From Flavobacterium sp. (lineage in GTDB: Bacteria; Bacteroidota; Bacteroidia; Flavobacteriales; Flavobacteriaceae), in contig JADKHM010000004.1 in the NCBI GenBank assembly GCA_016721735.1, positions 124,001 to 188,000 of the forward strand: DNA of 64,000 bases, given 5' to 3'. The notes below the pieces were generated by a model. The model was not told where the DNA came from. It worked only from the letters and a program-made list of their open reading frames with translations, and did not search any database. Both the position numbers and the translations under genes were made by a program. Below, piece by piece: positions 16,906 to 26,632 of the stretch. Position 1 is the stretch's first letter; every line of letters starts with the position of its first letter.

Positions 16906-18480
16906 ATGCGCACTCTCATTTGTCTTGTCCTTATAGGTTTTATCATCTCACTTAGTTCCTGCCGTAAAGATTTTGAAACCGTTCCTAGTCAAGGAAATCT
17001 TGGTTTCTCAAAAGATACCGTTTATTTAGACACCGTTTTTAGTAACATTGGTTCAAGCACTTACACGTTAAAAGTGTACAATCGTAGCAATGAAGACATC
17101 AAGATTCCTAAAATCCGACTAGGAAAAGCAGATTCTAAATACCGAATGATGCTTGATGGAATGACAGGCGAAGACGAAGACAATAATGGCATTGGAGACG
17201 GAAGAATTTTCAACAATGTCGAGTTGCTCGCCAAAGACAGCATGTATGTATTTATAGAAACAACAGCAAATATTGCTGATGCGAATCCAGATGACTTTTT
17301 ATATACCGATGATATTGTATTTGATTCAGCCAACGGTCCACAGAAGGTGAATTTAGTGACGCTAATTCGCGATGCGTATTTTCTATTTCCTAAAAAAGAT
17401 GCAAACGGCATTAAAGAAAATTTGCTTCTAGGTACCGATGATAGTGGTGAAGAAGTTCGCATCAACGGTTTTGAATTGGATGACAATGACCCTGTCAACG
17501 GCGACGAATATCACTTTAACAATACCAAACCATACGTAATCTATGGCTATGCTGGGGTTCCGGATGGCAGAACGTTGACTATAGATCCTGGCGCTCAAGT
17601 TTATTTTCATGACGCCTCTGGAATCGTTGTTCAACCTGGAGCATCCATCAATATAAATGGTGCCGCTTCGCCAGATCCGAATCATCCGCAGGCCAATGAA
17701 GTCACTTTTGAAGGCGATCGTCTTGAACCTTTATATGAAGATATTCCCGGACAATGGGGAACCATTTGGTTACGTGGCGGAAGTATTAATAACAGCATTA
17801 ATCATCTTACGTTAAAGAATGCAACTGTAGGATTATTAGTGGAAAATTGTGTTTTAAATATCCAGAATTCTCAAATCTACAATTCTGCCAATTATGGCAT
17901 ATTGGCACGTGGAGCAACGATGAATAATTGCGAAAATCTGGTTGTTAATTTGGCGGGACAAGCCTCTTTAGCGTGCACTATTGGCGGCAGTTATCAATTC
18001 AAACATTGTACGTTCAATAACAACTGGGCAAGTTCAAACCAAGTTGCCGTTTTGATGAGTAATTATGAAGAACAACCGGACGGAACGAACATAACGGGAT
18101 CTTTAGCACAAGCCAATTTTTACAATTGCATTATATATAGCAGCAACAATATTGGTATTTTCTTAGACAAAATAAATGACGAATCCATTCCGTTCAACTT
18201 TGATGTAAAATATTGTTTGATTAAATTTAGAGACAGCGGAACTTCTTTAGCAGGAAAACCTATTTATGATTTCATAAGAAATGAATTAGAAGGCAATATT
18301 AAAAATGAAGACCCAAAATTCTTCAACGCGAATCTAAACATGCTCAATATTGATGATACTTCAGCTGCATTTACAAAAGGTAGTTTGGCTTACTTAGTTC
18401 CATTGGATGTTTTGGGATTACCTAGAACCTCCAATCCGCCAGATATGGGCGCCTATCAAAGTGCCGCTTTCCCAGAGTAA
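16906..18480 (+). CDS. Lipoprotein with parallel beta-helix repeats
   Basis: 524 residues with a lipoprotein signal (MRTLICLVLIGFIISLSSC, Cys about residue 19). The first part looks like an Ig-like domain (KDTVYLDTVFSNIGSSTYTLKVYN). The middle and end show the short repeated N-rich strands of a right-handed beta-helix (NHLTLKNATVGLLVENCVL, NIQNSQIYNSANYGI, CENLVVNLAG). Such proteins are usually surface-exposed carbohydrate-binding or structural lipoproteins in Bacteroidota. No catalytic motif could be picked out. It is followed by purL with its own promoter. Confidence 0.8.
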   Translation: MRTLICLVLIGFIISLSSCRKDFETVPSQGNLGFSKDTVYLDTVFSNIGSSTYTLKVYNRSNEDIKIPKIRLGKADSKYRMMLDGMTGEDEDNNGIGDGRIFNNVELLAKDSMYVFIETTANIADANPDDFLYTDDIVFDSANGPQKVNLVTLIRDAYFLFPKKDANGIKENLLLGTDDSGEEVRINGFELDDNDPVNGDEYHFNNTKPYVIYGYAGVPDGRTLTIDPGAQVYFHDASGIVVQPGASININGAASPDPNHPQANEVTFEGDRLEPLYEDIPGQWGTIWLRGGSINNSINHLTLKNATVGLLVENCVLNIQNSQIYNSANYGILARGATMNNCENLVVNLAGQASLACTIGGSYQFKHCTFNNNWASSNQVAVLMSNYEEQPDGTNITGSLAQANFYNCIIYSSNNIGIFLDKINDESIPFNFDVKYCLIKFRDSGTSLAGKPIYDFIRNELEGNIKNEDPKFFNANLNMLNIDDTSAAFTKGSLAYLVPLDVLGLPRTSNPPDMGAYQSAAFPE

Positions 18481-18507
18481 TTGTTTAAAAGTCGTGATAA
18501 ATGTTGA

Positions 18508-18538
18508 TTGTAGATTGCGCTTTTTTAACCTAAATTTG
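18508..18538 (+). promoter_or_regulatory. purL promoter
   Basis: TTG at 18508-18510, a 20-base spacer, and TAAATTTG at 18531-18538 match both parts of the Bacteroidota sigma consensus. The predicted start of transcription lies about 20 bases before the ATG at 18564. Confidence 0.65.
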
Positions 18539-18563
18539 CGACAACAACTACAACTACACAACA

Positions 18564-21500
18564 ATGATTCATTTCTTCGGAAACGAAAGTGCTACCGTTT
18601 TTGCCGTACAGACGCAAGACGAACTTTCGGCAGAAACCATTTCAAAATTAAACTGGCTTTTTCAATCTGAACTCGTTTCAGATTCTCAAACTAACAAACC
18701 TAAATCCGTACTCGCGGATTTTTTTGTTGGTCCACGCGCCACCATGATTACGCCGTGGAGCACCAATGCCGTCGAAATAACCCAAAACATGGGCATCAAC
18801 GGCATTATTCGCATTGAAGAATTTCAAAAATCGAGTCAAGAATTCTCCGATTTCGATCCGATGCTATCTCAAAAATACGCGGTTTTAGATCAAGATATAT
18901 TTACGATTCATATTCAACCTGAACCAATATTAGAAATAGACAATATCGCCGAATACAATCAGAAAGAAGGATTGTCTTTGAGTGCTGAAGAGGTTGATTA
19001 TTTAAATAAATTATCCACTAAAATTGGAAGAAAACTGACTGACTCTGAAGTTTTTGGTTTTTCGCAAGTCAATTCCGAACACTGCCGACATAAGATTTTC
19101 AACGGCACTTTTGTAATTGATGGCATTGAACAAGAATCCTCTTTATTTAAGATGATTAAGAAAACATCAGCTGAAAATCCAAACGATATTGTGTCAGCTT
19201 ACAAAGACAATGTCGCTTTTATCAAAGGACCGAAAGTGCAACAATTTGCACCATTATCTCCCGAAAAACCAGATTTCTACGCCATCAAAGATTTCGATTC
19301 GGTAATTTCCCTCAAAGCAGAAACACATAATTTCCCCACAACTGTCGAGCCTTTCAACGGCGCTGCAACAGGTTCGGGTGGAGAAATTCGAGATCGACTA
19401 GCTGGTGGACAAGGTTCATTGCCACTCGCAGGAACCGCAGTATACATGACTTCCTATTCCCGATTGCAAAAAAACAGAACTTGGGATGCGAACTTACCAG
19501 AAAGAAAATGGTTGTATCAAACGCCTTTAGATATTTTGATCAAAGCGTCTAACGGAGCTTCCGACTTTGGAAATAAATTTGGCCAGCCATTGATTACTGG
19601 TTCCTTATTGACTTTCGAAAATAAAGAAAACAACAGAACCTTAGGCTACGACAAAGTCATTATGCAAGCAGGCGGCATTGGCTACGGAAAACTAGATCAA
19701 TCGCTCAAACATCAACCTAAAGTGGGAGACAAAGTCGTGATTTTAGGTGGTGAAAATTACCGAATCGGAATGGGAGGCGCTGCAGTTTCTTCTGCCGATA
19801 CGGGTGCATTTAGTTCTGGTATTGAACTAAACGCCATCCAACGTTCAAATCCTGAAATGCAAAAACGAGCGGCCAATGCCATTCGTGGTTTGGTCGAGAG
19901 TGACGTCAATCCGATTGTTTCCATTCACGATCACGGCGCTGGTGGACATCTCAATTGTCTTTCTGAATTGGTGGAAGAAACGGGTGGACTTATCGATTTA
20001 GACAAACTACCTATTGGTGATCCGACTTTGTCTGCAAAAGAAATTATTGGCAACGAATCGCAAGAACGAATGGGGTTGGTAATTGGTCAAAATGACATCG
20101 AATTATTGCAAAAAATCGCAGACCGCGAACGTTCGCCTATGTATCAAGTGGGCGACATTACTGGCAATCATCGTTTTACTTTTGAGTCAAAAACGACTGG
20201 TGCCAAACCCATGGATTTTGCCATTGAGGATATGTTTGGAAGTTCACCAAAAGTCATTATGACCGACATCTCTGTCGACAGAAAATATCAAGATTTAGCT
20301 TATTCCCCAGAAAAAATAACAGATTACATTCACCAAGTTTTGCAACTAGAAGCCGTTGCCTGCAAAGATTGGTTGACCAACAAAGTCGATCGTTGTGTTG
20401 GTGGAAAAGTAGCCAAACAACAATGCGCCGGTCCATTGCAACTGCCATTAAATAACGTTGGTGTGATGGCGCTGGATTTTCAAGGAAATGAAGGTGTTGC
20501 AACCTCAATTGGACATGCGCCGATTGCCGCTTTGATTGACCCAGTTGCTGGTAGCAGAAACGCCATTGGTGAAGCCTTGTCAAATATCATTTGGGCGCCA
20601 ATAAAAGACGGAATCAAAGGTATTTCTTTGTCTGCCAATTGGATGTGGGCCTGCAAAAACGAAGGAGAAGACGCACGATTGTATGCCGCAGTTAAAAGCT
20701 GTTCGGATTTTGCCATCGAATTGGGAATCAATATTCCGACTGGAAAAGATTCGCTGTCGATGAAGCAAAAATATCCCAACGAAGAAGTCATTGCGCCTGG
20801 AACTGTGATTATTTCTGCTGGCGGAAATTGCACCGACATTACTAAAGTGGTAGAACCTGTTTTGCAAAAAAATGGCGGTTCGATTTATTATATCAATTTA
20901 TCGCAAGACGAATTCAAATTGGGCGGTAGTTCGTTCGCGCAGATTTTAAATCAAATTGGCAGCGACGCACCAACAATAAAAGATAGCGACTTTTTTAAAC
21001 GTGTTTTCAATACGATTCAACGTTTAATTCTTGACAATCAAATTGTTGCTGGACATGATATTGGCAGCGGTGGATTGATTACGACACTTTTGGAAATGTG
21101 TTTTGCGGATATCAGTTTGGGAGCGAATATCGATTTGACTGTTTTTGAAGAAAATGATGCTATCAAAGTACTGTTTGCTGAGAATATAGGAATTGTAATC
21201 CAAGCCAAAGAAGATTCCGTTTTCGAAAGTGCATTAAAAGACAATGCTGTTTCATTTTACAAATTAGGAACGGTTACAGCAACCGACAACCTACAGCTCA
21301 CAACTGGCAACTCACAACTGACAACTATCAACTTACAACTGTCAACTTACAGAGACATTTGGTTCGAAACCTCTTACCTACTCGACGTCCATCAAAGCAA
21401 GAACAATAAGGCAAAAGAGCGTTTTGACCATTATAAAAATCAAGCATTACACTACAGTTTTCCTACGCATTTTACTGGAAAAAAGCCAAGTATTGACACT

Positions 21501-22256
21501 TCAAAACCACGACCAAAGGCAGCTATTATTCGCGAAAAAGGAAGCAATTCCGAACGGGAAATGGCTAATGCGATGTATCTCGCTGGGTTTGATGTGAAAG
21601 ATGTACATATGACCGATTTGATTTCAGGACGCGAAGATTTGACCGACATTCAGTTTATTGGCGCAGTTGGAGGATTCTCAAATTCGGATGTTTTAGGTTC
21701 TGCCAAAGGTTGGGCTGGCGCATTTTTGTATAATGAAAAAGCTAAATTGGTTTTAGAGAATTTCTTTAAACGAGAAGACACCTTATCAGTCGGAATTTGT
21801 AACGGCTGTCAGTTATTTATGGAACTCGAAGTCATTTATCCTGAGCACGAAATTCATGGCAAAATGAAACACAATGACAGTCAAAAACACGAAAGTATTT
21901 TTACGTCTGTGACAGTTCAAAACAACAATTCGATCATGTTAAGTTCACTTGCTGGCAGTACATTAGGCGTTTGGGTTTCTCATGGAGAGGGAAAATTTGA
22001 TTTGCCATACGAAGAAAACAAATACCATATCGTGGCCAAGTACGGCTATGAAAACTATCCCGCCAATCCCAACGGATCGGACTTTAATACCGCGATGCTG
22101 TGCGATAAAACAGGTCGACATTTGGTGATGATGCCGCACATAGAAAGATCGACGTTTTCTTGGAATTGGGCGCATTATCCAAAGGACAGAAGCGATGAAG
22201 TTTCGCCATGGTTGGAAGCTTTTGTGAATGCCAAAAAATGGATTGATAACCTTTAA
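18564..22256 (+). CDS. purL: Phosphoribosylformylglycinamidine synthase (large, single-chain)
   Basis: 1230 residues, the size of the large fused PurL. It makes FGAM from FGAR, glutamine and ATP in purine synthesis. Visible: the N-terminal substrate region with GFSQVNSEHCRHKIFNG, AIRS-like ATP domains (AETHNFPTTVEPFNGAATG; IHDHGAGGHLNCLSE), and the C-terminal glutamine amidotransferase (AVGGFSNSDVLG, nucleophile Cys in VGICNGCQLF, His in SHGEGKF). Around residues 909-929 nine heptanucleotide repeats are read in frame as a 7-residue periodic stretch (NLQLTTG, NSQLTTI, NLQLSTY), just before the linker to the amidotransferase part. It is tolerated without breaking the frame. Confidence 0.95.
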   Translation: MIHFFGNESATVFAVQTQDELSAETISKLNWLFQSELVSDSQTNKPKSVLADFFVGPRATMITPWSTNAVEITQNMGINGIIRIEEFQKSSQEFSDFDPMLSQKYAVLDQDIFTIHIQPEPILEIDNIAEYNQKEGLSLSAEEVDYLNKLSTKIGRKLTDSEVFGFSQVNSEHCRHKIFNGTFVIDGIEQESSLFKMIKKTSAENPNDIVSAYKDNVAFIKGPKVQQFAPLSPEKPDFYAIKDFDSVISLKAETHNFPTTVEPFNGAATGSGGEIRDRLAGGQGSLPLAGTAVYMTSYSRLQKNRTWDANLPERKWLYQTPLDILIKASNGASDFGNKFGQPLITGSLLTFENKENNRTLGYDKVIMQAGGIGYGKLDQSLKHQPKVGDKVVILGGENYRIGMGGAAVSSADTGAFSSGIELNAIQRSNPEMQKRAANAIRGLVESDVNPIVSIHDHGAGGHLNCLSELVEETGGLIDLDKLPIGDPTLSAKEIIGNESQERMGLVIGQNDIELLQKIADRERSPMYQVGDITGNHRFTFESKTTGAKPMDFAIEDMFGSSPKVIMTDISVDRKYQDLAYSPEKITDYIHQVLQLEAVACKDWLTNKVDRCVGGKVAKQQCAGPLQLPLNNVGVMALDFQGNEGVATSIGHAPIAALIDPVAGSRNAIGEALSNIIWAPIKDGIKGISLSANWMWACKNEGEDARLYAAVKSCSDFAIELGINIPTGKDSLSMKQKYPNEEVIAPGTVIISAGGNCTDITKVVEPVLQKNGGSIYYINLSQDEFKLGGSSFAQILNQIGSDAPTIKDSDFFKRVFNTIQRLILDNQIVAGHDIGSGGLITTLLEMCFADISLGANIDLTVFEENDAIKVLFAENIGIVIQAKEDSVFESALKDNAVSFYKLGTVTATDNLQLTTGNSQLTTINLQLSTYRDIWFETSYLLDVHQSKNNKAKERFDHYKNQALHYSFPTHFTGKKPSIDTSKPRPKAAIIREKGSNSEREMANAMYLAGFDVKDVHMTDLISGREDLTDIQFIGAVGGFSNSDVLGSAKGWAGAFLYNEKAKLVLENFFKREDTLSVGICNGCQLFMELEVIYPEHEIHGKMKHNDSQKHESIFTSVTVQNNNSIMLSSLAGSTLGVWVSHGEGKFDLPYEENKYHIVAKYGYENYPANPNGSDFNTAMLCDKTGRHLVMMPHIERSTFSWNWAHYPKDRSDEVSPWLEAFVNAKKWIDNL
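21287..21352 (+). repeat. Nine tandem CAACTNN heptamers inside purL
   Basis: From 21287 to 21349 the DNA divides exactly into nine 7-nt units: CAACCTA, CAGCTCA, CAACTGG, CAACTCA, CAACTGA, CAACTAT, CAACTTA, CAACTGT, CAACTTA. The constant part is CAACT and the last two bases vary. 63 bases equal 21 codons, so the reading frame is kept. Confidence 0.9.
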
Positions 22257-22267
22257 AAATAACAAAT

Positions 22268-22711
22268 ATGAAATTACGTATTGTATGCTTCTTTGTGGTC
22301 GTATTGTTTACATTTAAAAGTTTCTCACAAAATACCGTTACCGAAATACAAACAAAATCCGGCAACCACTTTATTCGAACTAATATTAATTATCCGATTA
22401 CAGGAACATATCTTTTCAATGGTGGTGAACCCATCGTCGAATTGAAGGAGGACGGAACTGGGTTTTACCAACTGCATGATCAACCCAAGAGACCTATCAC
22501 TTGGGGTATTGAATGTGAAAAAGAGGGAAAACCGCTATTCAAAAAAGGATTTAATACCGCAGCTTATTCGCTCTGGTATCAATTCTTAACAACGTATGAA
22601 GCAGACACGAATCTAGATTGGAATCTTGTTCCTTTTACCATACATTTTAATACTTTGAAAATGTTTATTCAAGGGGAACGCGAGAAGAGTTATACCGAAA
22701 AAGAGAAATAA
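22268..22711 (+). CDS. Secreted hypothetical protein
   Basis: 147 residues with a signal peptide (MKLRIVCFFVVVLFTFKSFSQ). The mature part has short beta-strand segments (TYLFNGGEPIVELKEDGTGFYQLHD, broken by turns) that resemble small lipocalin-like or DUF-type periplasmic proteins, but I recognise no family. It starts 11 bases after purL and is followed 19 bases later by the DUF3667 gene, so all three may be on one transcript. Confidence 0.65.
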   Translation: MKLRIVCFFVVVLFTFKSFSQNTVTEIQTKSGNHFIRTNINYPITGTYLFNGGEPIVELKEDGTGFYQLHDQPKRPITWGIECEKEGKPLFKKGFNTAAYSLWYQFLTTYEADTNLDWNLVPFTIHFNTLKMFIQGEREKSYTEKEK

Positions 22712-22730
22712 AATGTATGTTTGCTAAACG

Positions 22731-23495
22731 ATGACAACAACTACATGTTTAAACTGCAAAGCTGAAATTGACAAGAACTATTGTTCAACTTGTGGACAAA
22801 AGACAGGCATTCATCGCATCACGATTAAACATTTTTTATTTCACGACTTATTGCATGGCGTTTGGCATATCGACAAAGGCATTCTATTTACTTTAAAAGA
22901 AACAATAATTCGGCCTGGCCAAGCGGCTTTAGATTATGTCAAAGGCAAGCGAATTCGGTATTATAATGTGTTTTATCTTTGCTTACTCGTGATTGGTTTG
23001 AATATTTTATTGAGTCACTTTTACGATTCTATTTTACATACTAAAGTTGATCCGAAAAACGACACGATTCAAGTAACTAATTTTTTCAAAGAACATCTCA
23101 AAACAATTCTGTTAAGCATTGTTCCCATCTTGGGTTTAAATTCTTATTGGATTTTTCGTCGACTCAAACTAAATATTGCTGAGCAATTTATCCTTAGTGG
23201 GTTTTGTTTGTTGGGAATTTTAGTAACTAGCATTTTATACCCATTCTTTAATTTTATCAACGAATATTACTCGCCATATTTTGTCACTAATTTAGAAGTA
23301 ATTTCAACTTTTTTAATTCCATTATTTCCAATTTGGGTTTATTTTAATGCCACTAAGGGTCTTTATACATTCTGGGGATTTCTTTGGAGAATCATACTTT
23401 TTTATTTTTCAGCGCTCGGTATTATGATGGGATTACTTGCTATTATCATTCTTAATTTGACTGATGGAAGCGGGCAATTTTATATTAATTTATGA
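22731..23495 (+). CDS. DUF3667 zinc-ribbon membrane protein (intact copy)
   Basis: 254 residues. N-terminal zinc ribbon CLNCKAEIDKNYCSTCGQK (Cys about residues 6, 9, 18, 21), then the family segment IIRPGQAALDYVKGKRIRYYNVFYL and about five membrane helices. It is a paralogue of the split gene at 12200-13272 and shows how an unbroken member looks. DUF3667 proteins are common and of unknown role in Bacteroidota. Confidence 0.85.
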   Translation: MTTTTCLNCKAEIDKNYCSTCGQKTGIHRITIKHFLFHDLLHGVWHIDKGILFTLKETIIRPGQAALDYVKGKRIRYYNVFYLCLLVIGLNILLSHFYDSILHTKVDPKNDTIQVTNFFKEHLKTILLSIVPILGLNSYWIFRRLKLNIAEQFILSGFCLLGILVTSILYPFFNFINEYYSPYFVTNLEVISTFLIPLFPIWVYFNATKGLYTFWGFLWRIILFYFSALGIMMGLLAIIILNLTDGSGQFYINL

Positions 23496-23539
23496 CTTGA
23501 AACAAATGTTAATCATTGAAGTGAATTCGAAATAAAGAA

Positions 23540-23547
23540 TATCTTTG
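23540..23547 (+). promoter_or_regulatory. -7 box of the M14 carboxypeptidase gene
   Basis: TATCTTTG matches TAnnTTTG and lies 18 bases before the ATG at 23566. A TTG within this box is in frame with the gene and could be mistaken for its start. Confidence 0.5.
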
Positions 23548-23565
23548 AAATCTAATTTTACTTTC

Positions 23566-25942
23566 ATGAATAATTTCAAACTCGTTGTATTCCTGTGTTT
23601 TGTTTCCATGTCACTTTTTGCACAACCCAAATCGGAAAAATACCATCGTGCAAAAATCATCTACAACTCCATACAAAATCTAACAAAATTGCAAGAATTG
23701 GGAGTACCAATGGACCATGGAATTCATAAAATGGGCTATTCATTGACTTCCGATTTTTCAGATTCTGAAATTCAAAAAGCGAAAAACTTAGGTCTTCAGG
23801 TCGATATTGAAATAACAGACGTTCAAAAATTCTACGTCGAGCAAAACAAAGTAAAAAAGCAACGCATCTCTAGTCCACAAAATGGATCCTGCAACGAAAT
23901 TCCTGAAGACTATGTCGTTCCGTTTAATTTCAGTTTGGGTTCGATGGGCGGTTACCTCACCTATGAAGAAATGCTATTTCAATTAGACGCGATGCATTCC
24001 GCTTTTCCTAACTTGATTACCGCAAGAGAAAATATTGGCACTTTCACTACGCAAGAAGGCCGTTATTTGCAATCCGTAAAAAATTACGAGTAATCCTGAA
24101 GTTCCCTCCACAAAACCGCAAGTTTTATACACGGCTGTGCATCATGCAAGAGAACCCATTTCGTTGTCTCAAACCATTTTCTACATGTGGTATTTGCTCG
24201 AGAATTATGAAAGTAATGAGGACATCAAAAGAATTGTAGATAACACGGAATTGTACTTTATTCCAGTCATTAATCCCGATGGCTACATCTATAACCAAAC
24301 CACAGACCCTAGCGGTGGTGGGATGTGGCGAAAAAACAGAAGACCTTTTGATGGCGATCTTTTTGGAGTAGACAACAATAGAAACTATGACTATTGGAAA
24401 GACAATGACCCTTTTCAAAGTGTGTGGAATACCAACGGAGTTTCTCCAGATATTACAGCAGAAATTTATCCTGGACCAAGTGCAATGTCTGAACCAGAAA
24501 ATTTAGCCATTGAATACTTTGTGAATACGCATAATTTCAAAGCGGCGTTGAATGCTCATACTTTCAGTAATTTATTGCTTCATCCTTTTGGTTATGATCT
24601 CAATACGCCTAGTCCAGATGAATTTATCTTTAGCAAACTCGGTGAAATTATGGTGTCAAAAAACAAATTTGCAAACATTATTTCTTCGCTTTTATATCCA
24701 GCTTCGGGGAACTCTGATGATTTTATGTATGGACAAACGATGAATCACAGTAAAATTTATGCTTATACGCCAGAAATCGGCGACTCCTTTTGGCCTGCCG
24801 AAACCGAGATTTTGCCACTTTGCAAAGAAATGATGTACACGAATTTGACCATGGCTAAATTCGCAGGTGATTATACTCTTTTGGAAGATACTTCAGCAGA
24901 CTATTTGGGCAGCACTTCGATTGTAAATGCCGATTTTAAATTGACTAAAATTGGATTGGCAACCAATAATAACTACACGGTTTCTATCAATCCGATTTCG
25001 TCAAATATCACTAGTGTTGGCGTTCCTTTTGTGGCAAGTAGCCTCAATATTTTTGAACCTGTCAGTGCCAACATCGAATTAGGTTTGGCAAGCGGAACTG
25101 CTACTGGAGATCTTATCATCTACGAATTGGTAGTCGATAATGGAACATTTACTGAAAAGATTCTAGTCACTAAGAGATTTGGTGGCATGCAAACAATTTA
25201 CAATAATGATTGCTCGACCATTTCAAATTTTACGGGAACTTGGGGTACCACAACGGAAGATTTTGTATCGCCAGGAACATCAATCACTGATTCTCCAAAT
25301 AGTAATTATGCTGATTCACAGCAAAAAGTGATGATACTTACTGCGCCATTAGCGGTTCCAAACACAACTGGAGCCAACTTGACATTTTCAGCGAAATGGG
25401 CGATTGAAAACAACTTCGATTCGGTTCGATTTCAGATTAGACCTTCGACAAGCAATACTTGGGTGTCGCAATGTGGGAAATATACCAATTTCGGCAACGT
25501 CAACAGTGGTCAGCCAGAAGGACCACTATACGATGGGGAACAATCGACATGGGTTACTGAACAAATCAGTTTGGAAGATTATTTAGGACAGAATATTAGG
25601 ATCCGTTTTATATTAAATTCCGACCAGGGAAGCAATTTAGATGGGTTTTATTTTGATGATTTGAAGTTAAACGTACCTGTAGCGGCAACACTTTCATCGA
25701 CTACTTCAGAGATTTCGAAATTTAGAATATACCCTAATCCAACGAATTCAACTATTCATATTAATACCATACAAAACGAGTATGATATCGATATTTATAA
25801 TTTGGTTGGTCAATTGGTTTTTTCAAAGAAAGCCAATGATGGACTTCAAAGTATAAATGTTAGTGATTTTAATACTGGCATGTACATTATTGAAATGAAA
25901 TCAAACCACTTTACCGAAAGACAGAAATTCTATAAGAATTAA
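23566..25942 (+). pseudogene. Secreted M14 zinc carboxypeptidase with T9SS sorting domain, frameshifted
   Basis: The first frame (23566-24093) has a signal peptide (MNNFKLVVFLCFVSMSLFAQ), a propeptide-like part and the start of the peptidase domain (GGYLTYEEMLFQLDAM). It leaves frame in a run of six A (24078-24083). Dropping one A gives SVKITSNPEVP and continues in the frame to 25942. That part holds zinc ligands HHAREP (His, Glu), DNNRNYDYWK, the later ligand in NAHTFSNLLLHPFGY and a YTPEIGDSF acid segment. After it come a beta-rich domain and a C-terminal T9SS sorting domain (RIYPNPTNSTIHI to RQKFYKN). The intact product would be a secreted protease of about 791 residues. Confidence 0.85.
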
Positions 25943-25956
25943 GAGAAACAAAAAAA

Positions 25957-26547
25957 CTACTTTTGTTTTCCAGCCAATTCTGCTCTACTTTTATAGGCTT
26001 TCAAATATTCTCCTTTTGGCGTTCCGTCATCAAATGAACTAAATTTGATGACTGTTCTTACACCTTTTCTAGCCTGCTCGTTAGTCCATTTTTCATACTC
26101 AATTCGGTATAATGCAGAATACATCTCAGCGCGACCAACGCCATGGTAACAGTGAATCAAAACCGGATAATTGTCGGGGTTATCCATAATCTTAAAAAAA
26201 CGATCTAAATTCTCTTGTTTTGGCACTTGATCAGAACCATTATTGAAATAGTTAACGCCATTAATCTTTGCGATTGCTTCTTTCTCTGCAGTAAGTTCCT
26301 GCGGAATCTCGGGATTATTCACCAAATCGGCAGTGCCCGGAAAACGCAAATCAACTACAGATTTGATATGGTATTTCTTAACGTAACTTTCCAATTCATC
26401 TGGTGGAATAACGCCTGATTTGTATACTTTTCCTTCTGTAATAGTCTCGAAATTATGATTGATGTTCATGTCATAGACATATTTACCAACAAAAACCAAG
26501 ACGACAAGCAATACAACAAGGGCAATTCTTTTTTTGGTATTTTTCAT
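25957..26547 (-). CDS. Membrane-anchored protein tyrosine/dual-specificity phosphatase-like protein
   Basis: 196 residues. One N-terminal membrane helix (residues 7-22, IALVVLLVVLVFVG) is followed by the phosphatase domain: general-acid region around VVDLRFPGT and the P-loop HCYHGVGR with catalytic Cys133 and Arg139 (CX5R). Relatives dephosphorylate phosphotyrosine, inositol phosphates or lipid phosphates. The anchor suggests it faces the periplasm. It follows the LtaS-like enzyme gene on the same strand, which fits removal of a phosphate from a lipid or glycan, but that link is inference. Confidence 0.82.
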   Translation of the reverse strand: MKNTKKRIALVVLLVVLVFVGKYVYDMNINHNFETITEGKVYKSGVIPPDELESYVKKYHIKSVVDLRFPGTADLVNNPEIPQELTAEKEAIAKINGVNYFNNGSDQVPKQENLDRFFKIMDNPDNYPVLIHCYHGVGRAEMYSALYRIEYEKWTNEQARKGVRTVIKFSSFDDGTPKGEYLKAYKSRAELAGKQK

Positions 26548-26548
26548 A

Positions 26549-26632
26549 TCAATGAGAGGTTAATTTTTGATCTACTACACGTTCCATGTAGTCTTGAATA
26601 AAGGCTTTGCAATTCAATTCGATGTCATTCAT
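26549..26632 (-). CDS. Possible 27-residue micro-ORF between sulfatase and phosphatase
   Basis: The stop of the sulfatase-like gene overlaps an ATG (ATGA). The frame that follows runs 27 codons (MNDIELNCKAFIQ, then DYMERVVDQKLTSH) to a TGA located 2 bases before the phosphatase start. It fills the gap between the two genes. It could be a translational coupler, a short real peptide or a relic; there is no family evidence. Confidence 0.3.
   Translation of the reverse strand: MNDIELNCKAFIQDYMERVVDQKLTSH

Noticed and set aside
20257..20867. Overlapping minus-strand reading frames of 95-119 codons inside purL
   Set aside because: They are antisense shadows of a conserved gene, lack recognisable domains, and three of them overlap each other.
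21287..21352. CRISPR array or satellite at the tandem repeats
   Set aside because: Unit length is 7 bases with no spacers, and the segment is translated in frame in purL; no cas genes are nearby.
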